Below, one piece after another: positions 25,384-32,809 of a DNA stretch of 64,000 nt. Where the stretch lies: NCBI RefSeq assembly GCF_030816475.1, contig NZ_JAUSXF010000001.1, positions 4,526,001-4,590,000 of the forward strand, written 5' to 3'. Made by a program: the position numbers and the translations under genes. The notes under the pieces are model-generated. The model was not told the origin of the DNA. It was given only the letters and a program-made list of their open reading frames with translations, and ran no database searches. The stretch's first letter is position 1. Every line of letters starts with the position of its first letter. This stretch comes from Arthrobacter pascens. Its GTDB lineage: Bacteria > Actinomycetota > Actinomycetes > Actinomycetales > Micrococcaceae.

Positions 25384-26055
25384 CTAGAGGGCTTGGCGCA
25401 ACCAGGCTTCCACGCCGCTGATGTGGACGGTCACCAGTGCCCGGACGAGCTCGGCGTCACCCCGGGCCAGGGCGTCGGCAATGGCCTTGTGCTCTGACAG
25501 CGTATGTGCCACCGCCTTGTCCTGGGTCAGGCCGCGCCAGACCCGCGCCCGCACAGTGCTGCCGGAAAGTGCGTCCAGCAGACTCTCCAGGTACGCGTTG
25601 CCTGCGGCCCTGCTGATGAGCCGGTGGAATTCAAGATCGTGGGCCACCAGTTCCTCAACAGCGGTGTTCTCATCGATGCCGTCCATGGTGCTGCGGAGTT
25701 CCAGGAGTTGTTCGGGACTTATTTTGCCCGCGGCTATGAACGCCGTGGCCGGTTCCAGGATGCGCCGGACCTCGAAGAGTTCCAGGATGGACCTGTCCTG
25801 GTGAAGTTCCACCACGAAGGCCACCGCCTCGTTCAGCAGCTTTGCATCCAGGCTCGTCACATAGGTGCCGTCGCCGCGGCGCACGTCCAGGACGCGGATG
25901 AGGGCCAGTGCCTTGACCGCCTCACGCAGCGAGCTGCGGGACAGCCCCAGCCGGTCACTGAGCTCCTTCTCCGGAGGCAGGCGGTCGCCCGCTTTGAGCT
26001 CGCCGCGCAGGAGCATGTCCTTGATCTTGTCGATCGCCTCGTCTGTGACAGCCAT
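25384..26055 (-). CDS. GntR/FadR family regulator of the fucose locus
   Basis: A 223-residue FadR-subfamily protein: winged HTH at residues about 8-70 (IDKIKDMLLRGELKAGDRLPPEKELSDRLGLSRSSLREAVKALALIRVLDVRRGDGTYVTS) and an FCD ligand domain with the metal-binding Asp/His pattern (DLEFHRLISRAAGN, LSEHKAIADALARGDAELVRALVTVHIS). It lies between the fucose operon and the fucosidase, and the near-palindrome ACATCCGATGT at both promoters is a plausible site for it, with a half copy (26079-26086) ahead of its own gene. It is probably a repressor released by an L-fucose pathway intermediate (inference). Confidence 0.88.
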   Translation of the reverse strand: MAVTDEAIDKIKDMLLRGELKAGDRLPPEKELSDRLGLSRSSLREAVKALALIRVLDVRRGDGTYVTSLDAKLLNEAVAFVVELHQDRSILELFEVRRILEPATAFIAAGKISPEQLLELRSTMDGIDENTAVEELVAHDLEFHRLISRAAGNAYLESLLDALSGSTVRARVWRGLTQDKAVAHTLSEHKAIADALARGDAELVRALVTVHISGVEAWLRQAL

Positions 26056-26078
26056 GCGAACATCCTAGCGCCCAATCG

Positions 26079-26086
26079 TCGGATGT
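26079..26086 (-). promoter_or_regulatory. Half operator ahead of the fucose regulator
   Basis: TCGGATGT (minus strand ACATCCGA) lies 24 bp upstream of the regulator ATG and matches the half site of the fucose promoters. A single half site is weak evidence alone. Confidence 0.4.
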
Positions 26087-26237
26087 CTGGCTGCAGCACG
26101 ACGCGAGCGGCCCGGGTCAGTGAGGCGCCGGAAGGGGATATTTGTTGGGGGTGACAAAACCGGAGGGAACGATGAGGTGCCGCAGGAGATCGGAGCTATC
26201 TCGCCAATATTCCCCCGTCATGCCCCGAAAGACGCCA

Positions 26238-26267
26238 TTGACAGCCAATACATCCGATGTTTAGGCT
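26238..26267 (+). promoter_or_regulatory. Fucosidase promoter with FadR-like operator
   Basis: TTGACA at 26238-26243 and TAGGCT at 26262-26267 are 18 bp apart, and TACATCCGATGTT at 26249-26261 lies between them. The layout and almost every base repeat the promoter at 17790-17819. Confidence 0.7.
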
Positions 26268-26304
26268 GACAGGCGTATCCGCCTCCCCTACCAAAGGATC
26301 TTCC

Positions 26305-27582
26305 ATGATTCACCACGCTCCCTGGTTCGAAGAAGCCCGGCTCGGCATGTTCGTCCATTGGGGTCTGTATGCGTTGCCTGCCAGGCATGAGTGGGTGATG
26401 AACCTCGAGGAACTCAACGCGGAGTACTATTCCCGCTACTTCCGGCGCTTTGATCCGGACCTTTACGATCCCCGGGAATGGGCGCGGGCGGCGAAGGATG
26501 CCGGCATGAAGTACGTCGTGCTGACAACAAAGCACCATGACGGCTTCTGCCTCTGGGACTCTGCGCTCACGGATTACAAGTCCAGGAACACCCCTGCAGG
26601 ACGCGATCTGGTGCGTCCCTACGTTGATGCTTTGCGGGCGGAGGGCCTGAAGGTTGGCTTCTACCACTCCCTGATTGACTGGCACCACCCGGATTTCACC
26701 ATCGACGGTGCGCATCCGCAGCGGAACTCCCCCGACGTGGCAGCCATGAACGCCGGGCGAGACATGGCTCGCTACCGGGACTACCTCCACGGCCAGGTCA
26801 GGGAGCTGCTCACGGATTACGGCCAGATCGACTATCTCTTCTTCGACTTCTCCTACTCAGAGGATGGGCCGGAGGAATTCTGGGACGGCAAAGGCCGGAA
26901 GGAGTGGGACTCAGAGGCGCTGCTCGCCATGGTGCGGGAGCTGCAGCCCGGCATCGTGGTCAACGACCGCCTGGAGATTCCCGGCGACTTCATTACCCCG
27001 GAGCAATACCAGCCGGCCGGACCCATGCTGGCGGACAACAAGCCGGTGGCGTGGGAAGCCTGCCAGACGCTAAACGGAAGCTGGGGCTATGACCGGGACA
27101 ACTTCAACTTCAAGTCCGTGGACCTGCTCATCCGGATGCTTGTGGATGGTGTCTCCAAAGGCGGCAACCTGCTGCTCAACGTCGGCCCTACCGGCCGCGG
27201 CAATTTCGATCCGCGTGCCAGTGAGGCCCTCCGGGGAATCGGGGCGTGGATGCAGTTGCACGGCCGGTCCATCTACGGGGCGGGTCCGTCCGCTTTCACG
27301 CCGCCTGCGGATGCGCGGTATACCCAGCGCGGAAACCGGCTTTACGTCCACCTGTTCGCATGGCCTTTCCAGTTTGTCCACTTGCCGGGACTGGAAGGAA
27401 AGGTGGAGTACGCGCAGCTGCTGAACGACGCTTCCGAGGTCTTCCTCCAAAGGAACGATCCGCAGGCGCAGGCACACAACATGCAGCCCGGCGCCCAGCC
27501 CGCCGGCACCCTGACCGTCAAGCTGCCCGTGCAACGGCCGGACGTCGCCGTCCCCGTTCTCGAGCTTTTCCTCACTGAATAG
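26305..27582 (+). CDS. Alpha-L-fucosidase (GH29)
   Basis: A 425-residue GH29 catalytic domain. Seen: GMFVHWGLYALPARHEWVMN, the AKDAGMKYVVLTTKHHDGFCLWDSALTDY block with the conserved HHDGF, YHSLIDWHHPDF and YGQIDYLFFDFSYSEDG, which should hold the Asp nucleophile region, and SKGGNLLLNVGPTGRG. It would release L-fucose from fucosylated glycans. No signal peptide is visible, so the enzyme appears cytoplasmic and its substrate must be imported as an oligosaccharide. AAAGGA stands 7 bases before the ATG at 26305. It is under the same operator as the fucose operon. Confidence 0.92.
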   Translation: MIHHAPWFEEARLGMFVHWGLYALPARHEWVMNLEELNAEYYSRYFRRFDPDLYDPREWARAAKDAGMKYVVLTTKHHDGFCLWDSALTDYKSRNTPAGRDLVRPYVDALRAEGLKVGFYHSLIDWHHPDFTIDGAHPQRNSPDVAAMNAGRDMARYRDYLHGQVRELLTDYGQIDYLFFDFSYSEDGPEEFWDGKGRKEWDSEALLAMVRELQPGIVVNDRLEIPGDFITPEQYQPAGPMLADNKPVAWEACQTLNGSWGYDRDNFNFKSVDLLIRMLVDGVSKGGNLLLNVGPTGRGNFDPRASEALRGIGAWMQLHGRSIYGAGPSAFTPPADARYTQRGNRLYVHLFAWPFQFVHLPGLEGKVEYAQLLNDASEVFLQRNDPQAQAHNMQPGAQPAGTLTVKLPVQRPDVAVPVLELFLTE

Positions 27583-27635
27583 CCAGGCAGCTTTTCCTGA
27601 CAGAGGAGGCAGGCAGAGGGAGGCACCTTAAATTA

Positions 27636-27685
27636 CGACGGCGGCACCCGGGTTCCGTGGGTACAGAACCGGGGTGCCGCCGTCG
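27636..27685. terminator. Bidirectional terminator, fucosidase / ansP
   Basis: 20-bp arms (27636-27655, 27666-27685) match at 19 of 20 with a 10-base loop. The genes on both sides converge on it. Confidence 0.8.
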
Positions 27686-27713
27686 GACGCTACTTCAAGG
27701 GTTTAGCGGGGAG

Positions 27714-29267
27714 TTACTTTCCGTCCCTGCCCGCGCCCGGAGCCGGCCGGTTGGCCACGAGCGGGTACGGGCCGGTGAAACCGTCACGCACGGCGGCGAG
27801 TTCCAGAATGCGGTCCCGGCACAGGCGCCAGCCCAGCATCAGCGCGGGAATCACGATCACCAGTGACGCGATGGTCCACGTGCCCACAGGGGAATCGAAG
27901 GCCATCAGGATCAGCACCGCGGCCAGGAATGCGAGCGTGATCCAGCCGGTAACCGGGGAGCCTGGCATCCGGAAGGCGGGGCGCAGCAGTTCACCGCGGT
28001 TAGAGAGCTTGACCAGTTGCATCTGGCACAGGACGATCATGCCCCAGGTGCTGATGATGCCCAGCGACGCGATGTTCAGGACGATCTCGAAGGCTTCAGC
28101 CGGTACCACAGCGTTGAGCACCACGCCGAGGCAGGCCACTGCAGCTGTCAGCGCGATGCCGCCGTAGGGGACGCCAGCCTTGTTCATCCGGCCGGCGAAC
28201 TTCGGTGCAGATCCGGTGACGGACATGGAGCGCATGATGCGGCCGGTGGAGTAGAGCCCGGCATTCAGTGAGGAAAGGGCTGCGGTGAGGACCACGAGGT
28301 TCATGATGGCATCCACACCCTCAACGCCGATGGAACCGAAGAACGTCACGAAGGGGCTTTCCCCGGCCTTGTAGGAGGTGTAGGGGAGCAGCAGCGACAG
28401 CAGGATCAGGGAACCGACGTAGAAGACCGCGATACGGACGATGACCGTGTTGATGGCCTTGGGCATGATCTTCTCGGGGTTTTCCGTCTCGCCGGCGGCG
28501 GTACCGATCAGCTCGATCGACGCGTAGGCGAACACCACACCCTGCATCACCACGATGGCGGGCAACAGGCCGTTCGGGAAGAGGCCGCCGTTGTCAGCGA
28601 TGAGGCTGAATCCGACCTCCTGGCCTGCCACCGGTGTGCCGAAGATGACGAAGTAGATACCAACGACCAGGAAGGTGAGCAGGGCCACCACCTTGATCAG
28701 CGCGAACCAGAACTCCAGTTCACCGAAGACCTTAACCGAGATCAGGTTCAGGCCCAGCACCAGGATGAGCGCCGCCAGGGCCCACATCCACTGAGGAACA
28801 TCGGCAATCGGGGCCCAGTACTTCTTGAAGAAGTTCATGTAAAGAGCGACGGCGGTGATGTCCACGATGGCGGTCATGGCCCAGTTCAGCCAGTAGAGCC
28901 AACCGGTGACGAACGCGGCCTTCTCTCCGAAGAATTCGCGGGCGTAGGAGACGAACGAGCCTGACGACGGGCGGTGCATGACCAGCTCGCCGAGGGCGCG
29001 GAGGATCATGAAAGCGAAGAAGCCGCAAACGGCGTAGCTGATGATCAGGGCCGGGCCCGCCGTGGCGAGCCGGCCGCCGGCGCCCATGAACAGGCCGGTG
29101 CCGATCGCACCGCCGATGGCGATCATCTGGACCTGGCGGGGTTTGAGGCCCTTGTGGTAACCCTCGTCCTCCCGGTGCAGGGTGGCTTCGGAGGCGTGGG
29201 CGTGCGCGGGAATGGTGTGGTCGGAAATGGGCGCTTGTTGCTGGGCGTCCACTGGGGGCTTTGTCAC
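27714..29267 (-). CDS. ansP: L-asparagine permease (AAT family)
   Basis: A 517-residue amino acid-polyamine-organocation transporter with 12 hydrophobic segments. From memory it follows the mycobacterial AnsP sequence closely: [115 protein letters not shown] and [19 protein letters not shown]. It imports L-asparagine with a proton. It is the last gene of the asparagine operon, 97 bp behind aspA, far enough to have an extra promoter. The start ATG at 29267 is followed by a hydrophilic 40-residue tail, as in relatives. Confidence 0.88.
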   Translation of the reverse strand: MTKPPVDAQQQAPISDHTIPAHAHASEATLHREDEGYHKGLKPRQVQMIAIGGAIGTGLFMGAGGRLATAGPALIISYAVCGFFAFMILRALGELVMHRPSSGSFVSYAREFFGEKAAFVTGWLYWLNWAMTAIVDITAVALYMNFFKKYWAPIADVPQWMWALAALILVLGLNLISVKVFGELEFWFALIKVVALLTFLVVGIYFVIFGTPVAGQEVGFSLIADNGGLFPNGLLPAIVVMQGVVFAYASIELIGTAAGETENPEKIMPKAINTVIVRIAVFYVGSLILLSLLLPYTSYKAGESPFVTFFGSIGVEGVDAIMNLVVLTAALSSLNAGLYSTGRIMRSMSVTGSAPKFAGRMNKAGVPYGGIALTAAVACLGVVLNAVVPAEAFEIVLNIASLGIISTWGMIVLCQMQLVKLSNRGELLRPAFRMPGSPVTGWITLAFLAAVLILMAFDSPVGTWTIASLVIVIPALMLGWRLCRDRILELAAVRDGFTGPYPLVANRPAPGAGRDGK

Positions 29268-29364
29268 GGGGAGTCCTTTATCTCTTGGGTGGGGACTATC
29301 AGGTGGAGCTATTTAGTGCGGGATGGGCCCACAACTGCCGGGTTCCCTGACCGGGCTTGCGAGG

Positions 29365-30813
29365 TTAGGGGGCGGTTGGGGATTCTTTGGTGAGGTTTGC
29401 CAGGCGTTCGGGGCTGAGGAGTTCCTGGAGTTGGGTGTTGGTGAGGAGTCCGTGTTCGAGGACTAGTTCTGCTACGCCTTTGCCGGTGGCGAGTGCTTCC
29501 TGGGCGATGGCGGTGGCGGTGGTGTAGCCGAGGTGGGGGTTGAGGGCGGTGACCAGGCCGATGGATTGTTCCACGGTTTGGCGGAGGTGTTCGGTGTTGG
29601 CGGTGATGCCCTGGATGCAGCGGGCCGTGAGGGTGCGGCAGGCGGCTTCGAGGTGGGAGATGCTCTTGTGGAGGCTGTGGACGATGATGGGTTCGAAGGC
29701 GTTGAGTTGGAGTTGCCCGGCTTCGGCGGCCATGGTGATGGTGACGTCGTTGCCGATCACTTCGTAGGCGACCTGGGAGACGACTTCGGGGATGACCGGG
29801 TTGATTTTGCCGGGCATGATGGAGGAGCCGGATTGGACGGCGGGGAGGTTGATTTCGCCGAACCCGGCGCGCGGGCCGGAGGAGAGCAGGCGCAGGTCGT
29901 TGCAGATTTTAGAGAGTTTCACGGCGACGCGTTTGAGGACGCCGGAGAGGTGGACGAAAGCGCCGACGTCCTGGGTGGCTTCGATCAGGTCCGGTGCGGT
30001 GACCAGGGGCAGGCCGGTGATGTTGGCGAGGTGCCGGCAGGCTGTTTCGGCGTAGCCTGCGGGGGCGTTCAGGCCGGTGCCGATGGCGGTGGCGCCGAGG
30101 TTGATTTCGTGGATCAGGACTTCGGCTTCGGCGAGGCGGAGCCGGTCTTCGCCGATGGTGATGGCGTAGGTGCCGAATTCCTGGCCCAGGGTCATGGGCA
30201 CGGCGTCCTGGAGCTGGGTGCGGCCCATTTTGACGACGGTGCGGAATTCGAGGGCCTTGGCGGCGCAGGCTTCTTCGAGTTCGGCCAGGGCGTTGAGGAG
30301 TTCGCGGGCGGCGAAGATGGTGCCCAGTTTCACGGCGGTGGGGTAGACGTCGTTGGTGGACTGGGAGAGGTTGACGTGGTCGTTGGGGTGCAGGCGGGTG
30401 TAGTCGCCTTTGGGGTGGCCAAGGATTTGCAGGGCGCGGTTGGCGATGACTTCGTTGGCGTTCATGTTCGAGGAGGTTCCGGCGCCGCCTTGGATGACGT
30501 CGACGACGAACTGCTCGGCGTACCGGCCGGCGATGATGTCCTGGCAGGCCTGTTCGATCGCGTCGGCGCGTTCGGCGTCCAGCAGCCCGAGTTCGCGGTT
30601 GGTGCGGGCCGCGGCGAGCTTGACCGCTGCCAGGCCGCGGACCAGGTGCATGTTGGAGGAGAGTTTCTGGCCGGTGATCGGGAAGTTTTCCACCGCGCGC
30701 AGGGTATGCACGCCCCAGTACGCTTCGGCCGGGACGTCCCGGTCACCGAGCAGGTCATGCTCGGACCGGACCCCGGTCTGGCTGGGATTTTGGGCGATTT
30801 CGGTGGTGGTCAT
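29365..30813 (-). CDS. aspA: Aspartate ammonia-lyase
   Basis: A 482-residue fumarase/aspartase superfamily enzyme converting aspartate to fumarate and ammonia. The signature GSSIMPGKINPVIPEVV is present, along with GGAGTSSNMNANEVIANRALQILG, HPNDHVNLSQSTNDVYPTA and KMGRTQLQDAVPMTLGQEFG. It completes asparagine breakdown begun by the asparaginase just upstream (8 bp gap). The ATG at 30813 is chosen because GAGG lies 6 bases before it; a GTG at 30825 overlapping the asparaginase stop is the alternative. Codon choice is strongly biased to C-ending codons, more than its neighbours, which opens a long meaningless frame on the other strand. Confidence 0.94.
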   Translation of the reverse strand: MTTTEIAQNPSQTGVRSEHDLLGDRDVPAEAYWGVHTLRAVENFPITGQKLSSNMHLVRGLAAVKLAAARTNRELGLLDAERADAIEQACQDIIAGRYAEQFVVDVIQGGAGTSSNMNANEVIANRALQILGHPKGDYTRLHPNDHVNLSQSTNDVYPTAVKLGTIFAARELLNALAELEEACAAKALEFRTVVKMGRTQLQDAVPMTLGQEFGTYAITIGEDRLRLAEAEVLIHEINLGATAIGTGLNAPAGYAETACRHLANITGLPLVTAPDLIEATQDVGAFVHLSGVLKRVAVKLSKICNDLRLLSSGPRAGFGEINLPAVQSGSSIMPGKINPVIPEVVSQVAYEVIGNDVTITMAAEAGQLQLNAFEPIIVHSLHKSISHLEAACRTLTARCIQGITANTEHLRQTVEQSIGLVTALNPHLGYTTATAIAQEALATGKGVAELVLEHGLLTNTQLQELLSPERLANLTKESPTAP

Positions 30814-30821
30814 AGGGGTCC

Positions 30822-31919
30822 TCACGAGGCTTCGTTGACGGGTTCGGACAGGAAATCTGTTGGCTGCAGGAGGCCGACCTGACGTCCGCCACCAAGAACG
30901 GGAGCAGTGCCGATCCCGGAAAGTGGCGAGATATCCATGCCGAGCGCCTCGAGCACCCTCACGGTGACTGGCATCCGGGCACGGTCGGCGCCGTCGGATA
31001 TCTTCACGGCAATGCCGCGGCCGTCCGCCAGGCCCACCAGCTGGATTCCCTCAAAACCGTCCTTTGCGACGGCGCCCGGGAGCAGGCGCATGAACCGGGT
31101 GACGTCCCGGCCTTCCCCGGCCACCATGTCCGGGTGCCTTCGCATGGCGAGCCCGACGGCGGCTTCAGCAACAAGCGGGCAGGTCCCGGCGTCGTCGGGC
31201 TTGCCGTGGGTATTGGCCCCGGAAACTGAACCGCTGGCCGCGGCGATACGACCGAATGCGCGGGCCATGCCGCGGAGGGTCAGGGCGAAGAGCGGCGTAC
31301 CGCAGCCATCCGTGCTGAGGCCCAGCAGTTCCTCGCCTGTCAGTTCCGTGACCGTGCGGCCGACGAGCTGCTGCAGCGGGTGGGCCGGATCGAGGTATCC
31401 CTTGACCGGCCAGCCGTTGATGACGCAGGTCGCCGCCATGGACGCATGCTTGCCGGAACAGTTCTGGGTCAGCTGCGTCGCGTGGCCGCCGGACCGAAGC
31501 CATTCCTCACGCTCAGCGTCGCCGTAGGGGAGGTCGGTGCTGTTCTCGAGGTCGTGAGCGGTGAGGCCATGCATTTCGAGGATCCGCAGGGCACCGTCCC
31601 GATGCCTGGCCGCTCCGGAATGGCTTGCAGCGGTCAGGGCCAGGAGTTCTGCCGGCAGCTGCAACCCGGCGCGCACCATGGCGACTGCCTGCAGCGGCTT
31701 GAGCGAGGACCGCGGGTAGAAGGGGGCCAGGGGGTCTCCTGCCGCCGCCAAAGTGGATCCGTCCGATGCGGTCGCAATGACCGATCCGTAGTGGATGCTT
31801 TCCACCAGCCCGTCGCGGCTGGCCACCGCCAGGGCGGCGTGCTGCGCGAGCGGTTCCGCGAAGGGTGTCACGGTGCCGGGGGCGGCGGTCCGGGCAGCAG
31901 GAAAGGCAGGGATTGGCAT
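30822..31919 (-). CDS. Asparaginase, thermolabile (asparaginase II PF06089 type)
   Basis: A 365-residue protein of the Rhizobium-type asparaginase family, unrelated to the E. coli enzymes. Visible: VASRDGLVESIHYGSVIATASDGSTLAAAGDPLAPFYPRSSLKPLQAVAMVRAG (with the SxK pair thought to be catalytic in this beta-lactamase-like fold), TQNCSGKHASMAATCVINGWP and STDGCGTPLFALTLRGMARAF. It hydrolyses L-asparagine to aspartate and ammonia in the cytoplasm. It lies between its probable GntR regulator and aspA, with 18 and 8 bp gaps. Confidence 0.88.
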   Translation of the reverse strand: MPIPAFPAARTAAPGTVTPFAEPLAQHAALAVASRDGLVESIHYGSVIATASDGSTLAAAGDPLAPFYPRSSLKPLQAVAMVRAGLQLPAELLALTAASHSGAARHRDGALRILEMHGLTAHDLENSTDLPYGDAEREEWLRSGGHATQLTQNCSGKHASMAATCVINGWPVKGYLDPAHPLQQLVGRTVTELTGEELLGLSTDGCGTPLFALTLRGMARAFGRIAAASGSVSGANTHGKPDDAGTCPLVAEAAVGLAMRRHPDMVAGEGRDVTRFMRLLPGAVAKDGFEGIQLVGLADGRGIAVKISDGADRARMPVTVRVLEALGMDISPLSGIGTAPVLGGGRQVGLLQPTDFLSEPVNEAS

Positions 31920-31937
31920 AGCGTCCTTTTAGCGGGG

Positions 31938-32690
31938 TTACTTGTTGAGGATTGAATCGAGTGCAGCGCCCACGGCCCGCAGGTGTTCGGCCATGGCGGC
32001 GCTGGCATCCTCTGCGGAACCTGCTTCAATTGCGGCGAGGATGTGCTGGTGTTCCAGGTCGGAGGCGTGCTGCCGGTCCGCCACCATGTTCAGGGTCTCT
32101 GACTGGTAGGCGAGCGCGCCGCGGATGTCCGCCACGACGCTGGCGAAGACTTTGTTGCCGCTGGCGCGGGCGATGGTGGCGTGGAAACTGGAGTCAAGAG
32201 CTACCCAGGATTCCGGGTCCGTTTCCGTGGACATTGCTTCGACGATGTGCCGGAGCGTCTCCAGCTCTTCCTCGGTCCGGCGCTGGGCGGCCAGGCCGGC
32301 GGCCGGTACCTCGATGTGAGGACGAGCCTCAGTCAGGTCGCGGGCGGAATACTGCCCCAGTGTGAGGTCGTTTGCCACCGTGCTGGCGACCACGAAGGTG
32401 CCCTTGCCGGTCTTGGTGACGGTGAGCCCCAGGGCAGTACAGGACCGAAGGGCTTCCCGGATGACTGAGCGGCTGACCCCGTACTGCTGGGCGAGGGAGG
32501 CCTCGGAGCTGAGCTTGCCGCCCACTGCAACCCGGCCGGACTCTATGTCTGCGCGGATCGCATTGAACACAGCCTCGGCGGCGCTAAGCCGGGCCAGGGG
32601 CTTGGCCGGTTCCGGCGCCGAGATGGTTGCGGCAGCGGGGCCGGGGGACTCTGCAGGCTGTCCTGCTGTCCTGCTGTCTGACAGGTTCAC
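31938..32690 (-). CDS. GntR/FadR family regulator of the asparagine operon
   Basis: A 250-residue FadR-type protein with a 40-residue Pro/Ala-rich N-terminal tail, HTH AVFNAIRADIESGRVAVGGKLSSEASLAQQYGVSRSVIREALRSCTALGLTVTKTGKGTFVVAS, and an FCD domain (ALDSSFHATIARASGNKVF, LEHQHILAAIEAGSAEDASAAMAEHL). It is first in the operon with asparaginase, aspA and ansP, so likely senses an asparagine- or aspartate-derived signal. The start is put at the GTG at 32690: a -35/-10 pair ends 6 bases before it and no ribosome binding site exists. The frame stays open to an ATG at 32798, but that part lies upstream of the promoter and looks non-coding. Confidence 0.82.
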   Translation of the reverse strand: MNLSDSRTAGQPAESPGPAAATISAPEPAKPLARLSAAEAVFNAIRADIESGRVAVGGKLSSEASLAQQYGVSRSVIREALRSCTALGLTVTKTGKGTFVVASTVANDLTLGQYSARDLTEARPHIEVPAAGLAAQRRTEEELETLRHIVEAMSTETDPESWVALDSSFHATIARASGNKVFASVVADIRGALAYQSETLNMVADRQHASDLEHQHILAAIEAGSAEDASAAMAEHLRAVGAALDSILNK

Positions 32691-32696
32691 GCTTAA

Positions 32697-32725
32697 AATA
32701 TGGCACGGGTCACACGCGGTGTCAA
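32697..32725 (-). promoter_or_regulatory. Promoter of the asparagine operon, leaderless
   Basis: On the minus strand TTGACA (32720-32725) and CATATT (32697-32702) are 17 bp apart; 6 bases later comes the GTG at 32690. An overlapping TATTTT with a 19-bp spacer is the alternative -10. Confidence 0.5.
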
Positions 32726-32809
32726 CTGTCCGGAGGAGACTTTTAAGCCGATGCTGCCCGGTGCCATTCATTAGGGGAACCCTGACAACCGCCGTCATGG
32801 GTGGGAGGG

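Noticed and set aside
29533-30882. 449-codon open frame opposite aspA
   Set aside because: It is the mirror of aspA's C-rich codons; the product is a Gly/Asp/Val-rich string without any family pattern, while aspA shows all aspartase signatures.
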